Shown: positions 11,203 to 23,700 of the stretch, one piece after another | Numbering within the stretch: position 1 is the stretch's first letter | How the letters are laid out: each line of letters opens with the position of its first letter | NCBI GenBank assembly: GCA_001414485.1 | Contig: LLEY01000034.1 | Coordinates: forward strand, 186,001 to 250,000 | From: Calycina herbarum | Lineage: Eukaryota > Ascomycota > Leotiomycetes > Helotiales > Pezizellaceae | Direction: 5' to 3' | Length of the DNA: 64,000 nucleotides | The notes under the pieces: generated by a model | Told to the model about the DNA's origin: nothing | Seen by the model: only the letters and a program-made list of their open reading frames with translations | The model's database searches: none | Program-made: the position numbers and the translations under genes

Positions 11203-12054
11203 CAATAGGCCCGCACAGATCCAGTATCCGGAAGACTCTCCCACGAAGACTCGGGCTTTTGTTCGTGCAGCCGAGATTCTCCAAGAGTTGTTTTACATCT
11301 TCGAGGAGAGCACACTCATGCAACGATACAACAGTATCAAGCGCTCACCCAAAGACCTTCCCGACAACGAGATTTCAACTTTGCAAGTCTTCATGACACC
11401 TCCAGCCTGGCGAAAATTTGACCCTGGAGAACGCACGTTTGTGAAACCCCCCGCTCACCTTTTCGAAAGTGACGAGGAGAAGCATGCCATTTTAACGCAC
11501 GTAAAATGCGACAATGCCATGATTTTCCTAAACTCCGTTGCTACCAATTTGCTAGAAGGTGAGATGGAATCATTTCCTAAAACTTATGGCAGAGCTAATG
11601 AATTAAAGACATCATAGTCCAAAAGACTGATATGAAGGTTGAGGTAGCCAACCAAAATCTCAATGTTTGTCTTTACGCAGGTACAATCGACCATAGCTGG
11701 AGCCCAATCCCCCCCTACCTTAAACATCATGTTTGGAAGGTGGCTCTCAAGAAAAGCTGTCTTCAATACTCCTTGGATCTTACAAGTGCTCAATATGGAT
11801 ACTCAAACCCTGCGGTTCCATGGGGTGAATACAGCCAAACACGCTGCAGTAAGCACGAAGTTTCTCCTGCCGGCATAGTTGAAACGCTTTGGAACCTCAA
11901 CTGCCTTGACAGCCCCGAATTGAGTCAGATGTGCAAAATCTGGGAGATGTACGTGGCGAAACTCAACAGAGCTGTCACGAAATGGGAAGCCGACAACATG
12001 TTGGGATTGAGTACTAATCTGCGGCCTCTGAGGCTAGAAGAGCACGAAGGCTAG
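11203..12054 (+). pseudogene. Hypothetical gene, module 2, 3' end replaced by LINE
   Basis: This is the paralogue of module 1. Exon 11,203-about 11,560 carries RAFVRAAEILQELFYIFEE (compare RAFIRAAETLHKLFLLLQE) and ends at a GTGAGA donor. The next exon, beginning near 11,618, gives VQKTDMKVEVA and then SLDLTSAQYGYSNPAVPWGE (compare SLDLTCAQFGHFEPAIPWSE). The module-internal intron sits at the same place in both modules, which shows that they arose by duplication. Residues after about WEADNM are not native: from about 12,005 the DNA matches the LINE in another frame, and the TAG that closes the frame at 12,052 belongs to the LINE. The true C-terminus is lost or displaced. Function unknown. Confidence 0.55.
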
Positions 12055-15000
12055 GAGCTAGCACGGAGGCTACGAAAGGACTTTAGAAGGCTCTTAGAAG
12101 AGAGATTCGGAAGGCAAAGAGAGAACACTTCCGTGGCTTGATCGATAAAGCTATAAAGAGTAAGGACGTCTTTAAGATCTGTAAGTAGTACTAGAGCACT
12201 GGAGTTTACAAGTCCCCTCCTTTAAAGGACTCGACAGGCCAGCTAGGCTTTACTACTTAGGAGAAATAGAAGATCCTAGTATAAGAACTACTTACGAACA
12301 AGGCTGAAGTCGGGGATATACCATTCGACACCTCTACTACCTCGACTTGTGCTCTACCTTAGACAGCTCTTACCTTACGCGAGGTTAAGGAGTCGGTTCT
12401 AGGAAAAGCCTCTACTACTTTAGGAGAGGATGAACTTATTATAGGCGTCTTTAAAGTAGCTTGGCCTTAGATCTTACACCTAGTATACTTACTATTCAAG
12501 GAGTATATAGAGTTAGGGTTCCACCTAAAGATCTTTCGAACAGCTATTATAGCTATTATCCTAAAGCCTAATAAGAAGGATAAGTCATCCTCTTAAGTAT
12601 ATTAACCAATCTCTCTACTCTCGGTTCTTAGAAAGGGCCTCGAGAGGCTTCTAGCTAAGAGAGCTTCCTAGATCGCTATTAAGCACGCTGTTCTTGAACT
12701 AAACCAGTTCGGTGCTCTTCTCTTATAAGCTGTTATAGACTTTACGACCTGCCTTATATTCGATATAGAAAGAGCGCTTAGAGATAAGTAAGAGGCTTCT
12801 CTTCTTATACTCGATATTAAGGGCGCCTTTAACGTAGTACTCCTAGGCCGGCTAGTTAGAAGGCTCCAGGAGCAAGGGTAGCTACATAGCTTTATAGCAT
12901 AGGTTACTTCCTTCTTATCTAACAGATTAGTTAAAGTAAAGCTAGACGGGGAGATAGAGGTATCTACCTCTCTTTAATACAGGCTTCCTTAAGGCTCGCC
13001 TATCTCACCGATTCTCTTTATACTCTATATCCAGCTACTCTTTACCCTAGGAGTAGGCTCTCTCCTAACACAGCAGAGGTTCGGCTACGCTGACGACATT
13101 GGATTACTTACTTCTAGGCTCTCTAGGACAGGGAATACTATAGTCCTTATAAAACAGGTGGCTAGTGCGCTAGCTTAAGGAACAGAAGAGAGTATTACCT
13201 TTGATACTGAAAAGTTAGAACTTATCCACTTCTCTCGTAAGAGAAAGCAAAAGAGGAGGGGTATCCGCCCTCCTCCTTCTATTACAGTAGTAGGAAAGAT
13301 AATAGAGCCTACGTAAGAGCTACGCTGGCTTAGCATCTTCTTTAACCCTCGTCTCACCTTTTATAGCTACGTTAGAAGGATAGCTAGTAAGGCTACACTA
13401 GTAGCTAGTGCCTTGAAAGGGATAATAAACATAGTAAGAGGCTTACCCTCTTATCTGCTTAAACAAGCTACTACTGCTTATATTCTGTCGATCGCCTACT
13501 TTAGAAGCGAGACCTGGTTCTCTAAGTGTGCTAGAGCCAGAGATAACTAGGCAGAGGGCATAAACAACCGAATTAGCCGTTATCTAACTCTACTAGATAG
13601 AGTAGTAGCTAGGTGTGCTAGGATTATCCTCCTAGTATACAAAACCACTCCTACCTTAGTACTTCTTATAGAATCTAACCTTCTAGCCTCTGAAATTGCT
13701 CTTATAGTTAGAAGCAAAGCACTTAAAGCTAGGACTCGACGACTCGACCCGACTCACCTACTGAAACGATGTATAAATAACCCTTGCTCTAGAGCTAGGC
13801 TTATATACCGTGCTCGCGTAGCCCTCCCCCTCTCTGAAGAGATTAACCCTCTTTAGAACCCCTTATAGGATAGAGGCTTTGACTAGCAAGCCCGCCTTCT
13901 GGAAGTAGAGGGGCCTGACTCTAGAGGGACGAAGGAATCCTATAAAGCTAAATTCCTTGAATTCCTCGCTACTATCCCTGCTATAGACCTAGTTGTCTTT
14001 ATAGACAGCTCTCGGTTAGACGATAAGAGAACCGGTAGAGGCGTCTGTCTAATAAGAGGAGGAGTTATCCTTAATACTAAGATCTTCTCCTTTGGCAAGG
14101 TACTAGAGATATACGACGCAGAGGCTAGAGTAGCCCTATATAGTCTTGAATTAGCCCTAGCTTCCTCTTTCTAGTCACCGGCTAGGAAGTGCTAGATCTA
14201 TCTTAATAACCTCGAAGCTATACTACAACTGACCTACCGGTCCTACGGTACTTCGTAAGAGACTTTTAATAGAGTTAACGAGTTAGCTCTACTATACTCT
14301 AGGAAAGTCTAAACTATGTAGTGTCCTAGCTATATAGGTATCTAAGGCAATGAGATAGCGGATAGAGCTATAGAGAGAGATGCTCGGCTACCCCTTTCAA
14401 ACTCTCTTCCCCTACTCTATACTGCCACGCTTCAGAGAGAGGTTAAAGAGACAGGGGTACAGCTTACAAAGAAGCTATAGAAAGCTACACTTCCTAGGCT
14501 ATATAAGAATCTAGGGCTCGATAGCTGGTCCTTGAAACCTCGGTTACTTCGCTTACTAAGAGAGGTCCTAGCTCGCTTAATTGCTACTCGCTCTAGCTAC
14601 GGAGACTTTACTACGTATCACCTTCGCTTCTTCCACCTTAACACGCTGCTCTCCTCAGGGGAGTGTAAGTGTAGAAAGGAGAAGACTTAATTTCACCTGC
14701 TCTTTTGTAGGCTTATAAACAAAGCAGCTCCTAAGCTACTTATAGAGGCTGAGAGGAATCCTCAAATACTCTTTAGTCTACACTATAAGGAGCTATTTCA
14801 CAAGGTCTACTATAAGACGAAGTTTTATACTAAGATCTGTCCCTCTAGATAGAGAAATCTTTCTCTCCTTTACCTTATATCTCTCTCTACTCTCTACTCT
14901 CTATTATTATATACTGTTTTCTTATTCTAATTCAGAATAAGAGCTGCTTCAGAAGTGAGGCTTCTCTTTAAACTATCTCTTATAAATTAGCGTTCTTTCA

Positions 15001-15125
15001 TTTACACCCCCTATAGCCTAGGGCACCCCTCTAGCGTCATTTGCCTAAAACTGGGACTCTTTTAAGACCTAGCCTACGCGAGCTAGACTCCGCCTAACGT
15101 TAAATAGAAATAAATAAATAAATAA
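12005..15125 (+). mobile_element. LINE retrotransposon copy 1, 5'-truncated, RIP-mutated
   Basis: A 3.1-kb fragment covering the ORF2 part downstream of the endonuclease. It has reverse transcriptase, with the polymerase-centre motif F-G-Y-A-D-D at 13,080-13,097 and KPNKKDKSS upstream, and RNase H with DSSRLDD at about 14,004 and later aspartates. A cysteine-bearing tail is followed by an (AAAT)n run at about 15,103-15,125. Homology with copies 2 and 3 begins at about 12,005 (GAGTRCTAATCT). The 5' two-fifths of the element is absent, as expected from incomplete target-primed reverse transcription. Dozens of CAG/CAA and TGG codons read TAG/TAA, so it is dead. The insertion cuts the 3' end of the two-module gene. 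I could not identify a target-site duplication. Confidence 0.88.
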
Positions 15126-18100
15126 ATATATATTATTATTTTAATACTCTCTAAAGACCTGTCTAAACCGAGGTAAGTAATTAGAAAAGAGAGACTATTA
15201 ATAGGCAGCCTAGCTCGATTTATATAGAGAAGAAAAGTAGAAAGTAATACTATATATAGGAATTACCTAAAACATAGGCAGCGGCAGGTATTTAATAGTA
15301 GCGAACGAATAATTTCTTCTGATTTATATAGCAAAAGTACTCTCTTTAAAAGTTTTACATTTCTCCTTTTCTTATAGCTATCTTATCTTTAACCTACTTA
15401 TAAAGTATACTTAGAAATATATATTTCTATCGACAATTTCTTCTAAAGTTTTATTAGTTAGAGAATCTTATTAAACTTAAAGTTAAAAAGCTATAAAATT
15501 TCTACTTCCTTCTTAGCTAAATTAATAACATTATAGTCTTTCACCTTAGCCTCGCCTAGTCTATCTTATTATAGTAAAATATAAATATATATATAGTTAT
15601 CGCTGTTTTTAAAGTAGAACCCTACTAGGTTATCAACTTCGTAATAGCTAAGGTCTTCTTAAACTTAACTAAGAGCCTATTCTTTTCTACTCTAATAATA
15701 TAGAAGTATCTCTCTATAGGTTTCGTTTAACTTATAATAAAGTTTAACCTTTATAACACCTTTTAGCAGCGCTTCTAATATAAATACTACTATGTTATTA
15801 TCCTATAGTTAATATTTAAGAGAGTAGAGATCACGTTCTGCTTTACTATATAGGATTGTCTTAAACGTTAATATTAGTTTACTTAGGTCTAGCTAATTAT
15901 AGACTAGTATAGTTAGACGTTGACTTAGAGTCTAGTATATATAAGCTGTAGAATTCTCTTTATAAAGACCGGTTATAAGTATTTTTTAGTACCGAGTCTA
16001 GAGCTACTATAGGTTAGCTTAAAGAAAGATAAAGAATATAGAGGTAATACTAGAAGGCTTAGCTCTGCTATCAGCCCCGCGGCTTCTTTTCGAGTTCGTA
16101 GCTATAGAACTTCGATACTTTTAGCTATAGGAAAAAATAACTAGACTAAATACTTACGTCGCTATTCTAGGATCTAAAGAAATATATCTAACGTAGAATT
16201 TTCTAAATTATATTATAAGTAGACTATATAAATTAGTCTACTAGTACTAATAAAGAATATTAAGCTAATAAGATTCTTAAGCTATATTACTTGAAGTTGT
16301 TTAAGCCTTATTACTCTAAAAATAGAATAGTTTAGAGTTAAGAGTATATCTTATAGAACTAGATCTGGTGGCTTCTAACTAAGACATATACGGCTATTCT
16401 AAAGACGTTAAATAAAAAGATACTCTAAATAAAAAGAGAGAGGTAAATAATATATCTTTAGAGTTACCTAGATATATTAGATAATATTCGTCTCTAAGTA
16501 AGTATACTATACGTTTGTGCTTTTTTATCTATTAGTTAGTCGAGTATTAGTATATTCAACCCCTCTAACATCTATACTATCTATACTAATAAGCAAAAAC
16601 TTCCTAGTAGACTTAGAACTAAAATTTAAACCACGTTTCTAAACTCCTAGCTTACTAATAGACCGAGTCTCCTGTTTAATAGTATGAAAACTCTTAAGCT
16701 ATACTATTACTTTTCTAACCTTCTAAAACTCACTTTCTACGTAGTAAGCTTGAACTATCTTTTATAGCTCTAGTAATAGACGATTAAGATATTTGATTAT
16801 AGATATCTATACTAGGTTGCCTTTGTCTTCTAGAGGTAGAGAGCGACCGAGTAGGATATTAGAGCCGTCTAATATATTATAATCAGTTCTTATTAATAGC
16901 TAAGAGTTGAAGAACGACCTAGTCTAGTAGACAATCTATAGAATAGGACTAATAGACTCTAACTCGTATATATGTTTCTATAAGACTAATAAGTATATAT
17001 AATAATAGAGTAGGAAATCGATATTAGACTAGGAATAAATATAATAGTTTAGCCTTCTATAAATAAGCTACGAGGTCGGTCCTGATTTATATACTTAAAG
17101 AGTAACAAAGCGAGCTCCGGGTTCGAGTAGAGGTATATAAAAAGGTTTAGTATAGCTAAAGTAGGATTAGGATATACTTAGAACTACGGAGAGGAGATTA
17201 GCACTTTGTAAAGACAGCTTTCTTAAAAACATACTAGCTAATACTAAATCCTTCTGCTTAATTAGTTTACTATAACAAATGATATATAGGCGATAAGGCT
17301 GTAAGTGCGACGAGAATAGGTCTGTCTTAATAATTAAGTACGTTGAAGATAAGAGGTATATAAATTAAAGTTGTAAACAAAGGTATATTATAAATTAAGA
17401 AGTAAGCTTTTCTAAATACGTAGTAATATAAGGTTAGCCTTATTAAATACGTGATATTAAGAGCGAGATAACGAAGCTTACTAGAATAGGATTCTTAATA
17501 TAGATAATACTAGCAATGTTTTTAGGTTAAGGCTATTACTATAGAGAAGTAGTACGTCGTAGAGCGTATACGCTAGTATATAAAGTTACGTAATATGAAA
17601 TAAAACATGCTTTAAGACGAAGCTAGCTAGCGAATATACGAAGAGCTTTACTAGGTCTATATAGAGAGAACTACTACTTACTATAAATATAAGCGTTAAG
17701 TGTTACTATTATTATATATATTATATAATTACGTATATTAGCGTATTTTACTCTACGACTGCTTTCGCGACTACTTTCGCGACCCTGCTTCTCTACTTCC
17801 TAATAACCTACTAATTTTAGTATTAGACTAAAGTAATACTTATATTATCTATAATTCTATTCTAGTAAGCTAAGTAATAGTATTATATAAATGTTTAAGT
17901 ATAAGCTCTCTAATGTCAACTGCTCTTCTCTTTTACCTAGCTATAATAAAATTACTCTTTAGCTAGCCTAGATATTATTAAATTAGGCTATCCTCTAAGG
18001 ACTATTACTTCTACTTAGTTACTCCTTTTCTTCTCCTTCTTTACTTACCCTAGATATACTATAGTTCTAAATGTCGAGTTTCTTCGAAGTAATATACTTA

Positions 18101-20740
18101 ATATATATAGTAAGAAATAGAAAGATAGTAAGAATTAGAGTAGTAAGTATAGGATTATAGAGCGTAGTAGGTAGCTGAATATAGTAGTCTATTATAGGAC
18201 TTTTAGAGAGAAGCTATTGTTTCTAAAGTCTCTTAATAAAGTTTAAAGATTTATAGAAGTTTAGATATAGATATAGATATTAAAATTATATATCTAGGTA
18301 TACTATTAATATCTTAGTAAATAGAATTTATATAAAAGAATATTAAACTAAGCTATTAAATACTAATAAAAGAAACCTATATAAAAGAGCGATAGACAGA
18401 GCTATTAAATCCTAAACTTTCTCTCTAACGTAACTTATAAGTAAACTTTATATATTCTTAGAACGTAGGATTATTACTACTTATATACTATAAAACCAAG
18501 TATATAGCCTTTAATAAGACAACTAACTATTATAGGACTACTAAGAACAGAGAGACTTATATATACCTGTCTAGTAACGAGTATAATCGTTTTAATAGTT
18601 GTCTTAATTATCTTATTTTTATTAATAATAAAGAACTATAACTAGAATTAGTATATATTTCTTCTAAGTTCTTATTTAGAGACTTATATATAACTAGTAT
18701 CTTATATAGACATTTCTAGCTACTAAAACACATTTTCTAGTTATTTGTTAATTCCTAAGAGGTGTAGATAGGCCTGGTAGAGTATTTACTACTAGAACCG
18801 CTTTAGCTTCCGAGGCTATTATAGCTATATTAGCTACGGTCGTAGTAGTATTTTGTTTTATTATAAAGTAGTTTTTCACGTTGGTTATAATATCTATATC
18901 TTATAAAATCTATATAAAGAGTATATCCTATTAGCTAAGAGTAGAAGAGAGTATTTCTAGTAAAGGTTATAATTTATTTTATTACTTACTATAAAAAGCG
19001 CTGTGCTGATTTTTTTCTATTTAGCCTAATTTCCTAAAAATAAAAAATTATTCATTTTAATATATAAAGTTTATCTGGATCGAGTAATACTTCTAGTCTT
19101 TTAGTAGATAGTATTTAAAAGGAAGAGTAGATAAAGAGTAAATTAGAAAGAAGGCTATAAGAAGAGAGTAAGATTTTGATTTATACTCTTCTTAATAGGT
19201 TCTAGCCTTATAAAAGGCAGTGTAGTATATATAGAAATCTCTATTCTTTAGTAGTAGTTATACGGCATTTTAAGACGACGAATTACTACTCGATATATAG
19301 GATATTAGTTAACCTGTAGGATTCTCTTAAATCTTAGCTAGCGGTCTTATTATATAAGTAGTAGGAATATTTTAATTAATATCTATAAGTAAACTATATA
19401 ATAGGTATATCTAGAAAGATATAGTAAATAGTAAGAAGATAACCAGAGTAGTATAAAATAAGAACAGTAGAATAAGATCTAGTAGAGAGTAGTAAATAGA
19501 CTCTTAGCTAATTAATAGAGGAGCGTGTATTTGAAGCGGGGGTAGAGTAGCTCTAAGCCGTTTTCCTCGTTTTAGAGAGTAGTTTGGTTTTAGAAAGAGC
19601 GATCGTAATTATTATACTTGAATATATAGATAATACTGTTAAGATACTAAAGAAGAGCTTCTAAATAAGAGAACTCTATAATTAAAGATAATGTCTACTA
19701 TTAAGTATAAAATTAATTTATTATATAAGTTGCCTCGCGTCTCTCGTATATCGGCGATTAACTAGTAGGTTAGGAAGTATAGCGAAATTAGCTGTAATAT
19801 TACTTAACTTTCGTGTCTTAACTCTAAGATAACTCTAAATTACTAAAAAATCTAAGAAACTACTAAGAGTTCGACCACTTCCTAAGGACCTTCTTAGAAG
19901 TATTCTTAGAGAATACTTTGTTATTTAGAAACTCTATATACTATCGACCCTCGCCTCTTACTAGCTCTATGATTTTAGAAAACGTGCTAGTATACTAGTA
20001 GTAAATTATTACTTCTTATACTGTTTTTAAAGGCGTTAATAGAATTAGTACGATTAGACAATCTTACGTTATAGACTGTTTTATAGCCAGCTGTGAATCG
20101 GATTATATACTAATAGCAGAAGCTAGTTTATATAATATATAACTAATCGCTAGTCTTAATAGAGATGCTTTTATTACTTACGAGTATTTCCTTTGAAAGA
20201 TTATCTAAAGAGGTACTTTGAACAGACAAGGTTAGTACGTAGATCGTATCTATTATAGCTTTATCTTAACTAACTTTAGATAGTAAATCATCCTTTATCT
20301 TCTTAGCTAACTTTAACAGGTACTGCTCTTAAGTTATCGTTAATTCTAAGAAGCCAGCGATAGCCTAATTAGGTAATAGAGGAAATGTCGTTGATATATA
20401 GATAGCTATAGTAGTAGGCTATATCTTAAGAAACCCTTTAAGTAGGATTACTCTTCTAGACTTAAGAAACAGGAGGTTTTCCTAATAGTGTAAATAATAT
20501 ATTCTATCCTACTTCTATATCCGTTGTTAAGATATCTCCGTTATAAGATAATATAGATACAAACGCTGCTTTAGGTCTGATAAGTATTCTATATCTCTAC
20601 TCTATTTGTCTTAAAGTAACAGCGCTAAGCTTCTTCCTTTTAAGACCTAGAGATATTAAGACTACTGAAATTCTTATTAAATCGTAACTTCTATTTAGCC
20701 TATAAATCCGTAGAACGTAATATAGTAATATAGCCTTACT
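15126..20740. other. RIP-degraded AT-rich DNA of unknown origin
   Basis: This 5.6 kb has no long open frame; TA and CTA/TAG steps dominate and CpA/TpG are scarce. I cannot identify the element it came from. A weak coding trace reads on + at about 17,540-17,720 if TAG/TAA are read as CAG/CAA/TGG (…RIYEELYQVYIERT…). Another reads on - at about 20,480-20,280 (…AGFLELTITQEQYLLKLAKK…). A short direct repeat CTTTCGCGACY occurs at about 17,762-17,785. No terminal repeats or tail could be tied to it. Confidence 0.5.
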
Positions 20741-20743
20741 TTA

Positions 20744-23700
20744 TAGTTTACTATATATTATTAATTACGTATTCCTTCTATTAAAATTGCTCTAAAAGGA
20801 CGATAATAATTTTAAGAAAGATTTAGCTCTAATATAGGAATATAAGATAGCGTTAATATTATTTTAAACTTATCTCCTCTTCTAAGAGCGTTAGAGATAG
20901 GTAGGCTATACTAAGATACTCTGTAAAATACTTAAAATCAGATGTTCGTAAGGAGATATAATCCTAGAGAGATTAGAAACATCGCTTACTAAGATAAGAG
21001 AGAGAGATAAGTTCACTTTAATTAGAACTTATATACTCGTAGCTGACTTGCTTAATAGACACCCTTGTCTTTGATGTCCGTAGCTAGAACGTAGGATTAA
21101 TCGTTTGTAGATTATTAGAATAGTTCTTATTTAAGTCTTTTAAACTCTTACTAACTACGAAGTCTATTATAACGACAACAGAGCGACTCTAACAGTGTTT
21201 CCCTAGCCTAGCTATCGCTGTAGGCTTAGATAAGATAGCCGACTCCTCTTTCTATAAAGCTCTTATAACTTTTCTTATATAACTAGATACTAATACATTA
21301 GATAAGGCATAGCTAGTAGTAGTTAAAGCACAGTCTAAGGCTATCGAGGTCTAAGATACGATTTATTCTAAATTTGTTATAGAGATGCTTACTAGTATCC
21401 TACGTGGTATTAGATAACTACTTAATATAGTTCGTATTTACAAACGTATACGTAATAATATCTTATAGAATAACGTATTTAAACTCTAGCGACGATCCTC
21501 TGTCTAGCTTCTTCTTCGCGTTGCTCTATAGACCAGCTATATAGCCGACTAAGATAATAATAGAGGGTATAAGTTATTTATGATTTTCTTTATAACACGT
21601 ATCTTAGAGAGCGTATTATAATCTCTCTCTTAAAGCGATATCTTGTTTATTATATATACTAAGATTAGTTAGCAGGTACTGAAACTTAGCCTTAGAGATA
21701 AGCTACCTTAGATATAATATATATATAGAACTGTTAAAGCTACTAATCGAGAACTTACAAAGAGATGAGATAAAGTAGAATAGAACCTAGATTCTATTAG
21801 GTTATAGTAATTATAGAGCGCTTCTAAATTGTCTTTTAATAGAGACGTAAATCTTAGCCTTTCTAAACTCCGGCCGTATGTCGACTAAATTTTAACCTAT
21901 ACAGCTGTACCTTTAAATTCTAAGGACTATAATCTAGAATACACGCCTTATATCAACTCGCATAGTTTAAAATTTCTATAAGCTAAGCTTTATACACTCG
22001 AACCCGGCTACGCTACTCGTCTATTATTAATAGACTTAGAGCTTTAGATATAAGAGTACCTCGATACATAGCTAGCTTCTAGTCTAGGCTCTTAAATAGC
22101 CTATAGAGTCCTTATAGAGCTAATCTAAGACTATGCTAAAGTCGTAACTTCTACGTATATAAACAACCTAGAAGACTTTTCCCTAATACTACTAACTACT
22201 ATAGATCTATAGATAGCTCTTAACAAGTATACTACTTATTAAGAACCGTTATTAAAAAACTATTAGCCTAGGTTCCTCTCTTTGCTGTTTAATCCGCTGC
22301 TACTACCTAAGAGGATTCAGATAGAGCGCTTAGCCTACGTTGAAAGCTATATCTAGTAGAGGAGGGACAGATCTATATATTCGTTATCTCTTATCTTCTA
22401 AGATAATAATAAGACATAGAGCTTTACAGTCTAGTACTACGAATAATTATTATACTATTAGTAACTCCGCTGCGAAATCGAGGCCGTAGTAACACTTATA
22501 TAGAATCAGAAGTTAGAGGAGTTAGTAGAGAAGAAGGAATAGTATCGTCGCTTAATTTAAGAAATTAACTTAATCGTAGCCTATAACGAAGAGACCTAGT
22601 AGAACGGCTATAAATATATTTCTTACTATAGCTATTCTTATATAAAGTGTTAATTAAAGAAGGAAGTAGATAATCTTAGTATTACTATTTATAAGTAGCT
22701 ACTTTTATATATTAATTTAGAGGCTAAGTCGACAGTGTTTAAACTTAACGTACTAAGAGTTATTACTAGTTAGTAGGATATTATATATACTCTTCTTATA
22801 GATATCTTCTCTCTACCTCGTAATCTAGAATATACTGCTGAGATATACTTGCTTTAGGATTTCAATAGCCTCTATAGCTATATCCGACGTTTAATAGATA
22901 GGCTATAACTTATATCTAAGGCGAAGCTATTCGTAGTAGCCTACTACTGCTCTAAGAAGCTCTCTTAAGCTACTAAGAAGAATATATACGTCGAGAACGG
23001 CTTATACTATTCTATATACGACTTAACTTTTAGTTAGTAGACCTCGAAGCTCCTAGATTAATATAATATATAGAGTGTCTATACTTTCTAGCTTCTGTCT
23101 AGACCTTATAAGACCTTATAGTAGTATTTAGATATAATCTATTATACTTCTAATAATATCCTTGCTAGGCAAGCTAAGTGTCTAAGAGCGCTTGATTAAT
23201 ACCAGTTCTATGCGTTTAGAACTATACGATCGGGTTATCGGCTTTAGTAGTATAACTTAGCGCGCGAATTAACTGTTCGTACTCTTAACTTCAGCTATGA
23301 AGAGACGTATATACTCGTGGCTTAGGTGGCCTAGCAGGTTAGTTACTCGGATATAAGGCTATATAAGTCTTACGTTAACCTAGAGAAGAAAGAGTTTAGA
23401 ATGTCTTTGCTATCTATACTAGGAATTGCTCTTAGGACCGTAGAGGGTAATTAGCAAGGCTCTGTTATAGTACACACTTGTCTCACTCTTACAACTCGAC
23501 TACTCTCTATATTACTATACAGCATCGTCTAGAATAGTTGCTACTAGATTTTAAGACGAGTTCGTAAGGTCACCCTACGCTAGGCCTAGGATATTAGCAC
23601 TCTACTACGTAGGAGTTAGGATATAGAAGAATTAACGGTATTGTATTTACAGGCACTTAACGTGGCGTTGATATACTATAGCACGTTCGATATTAAGCGG

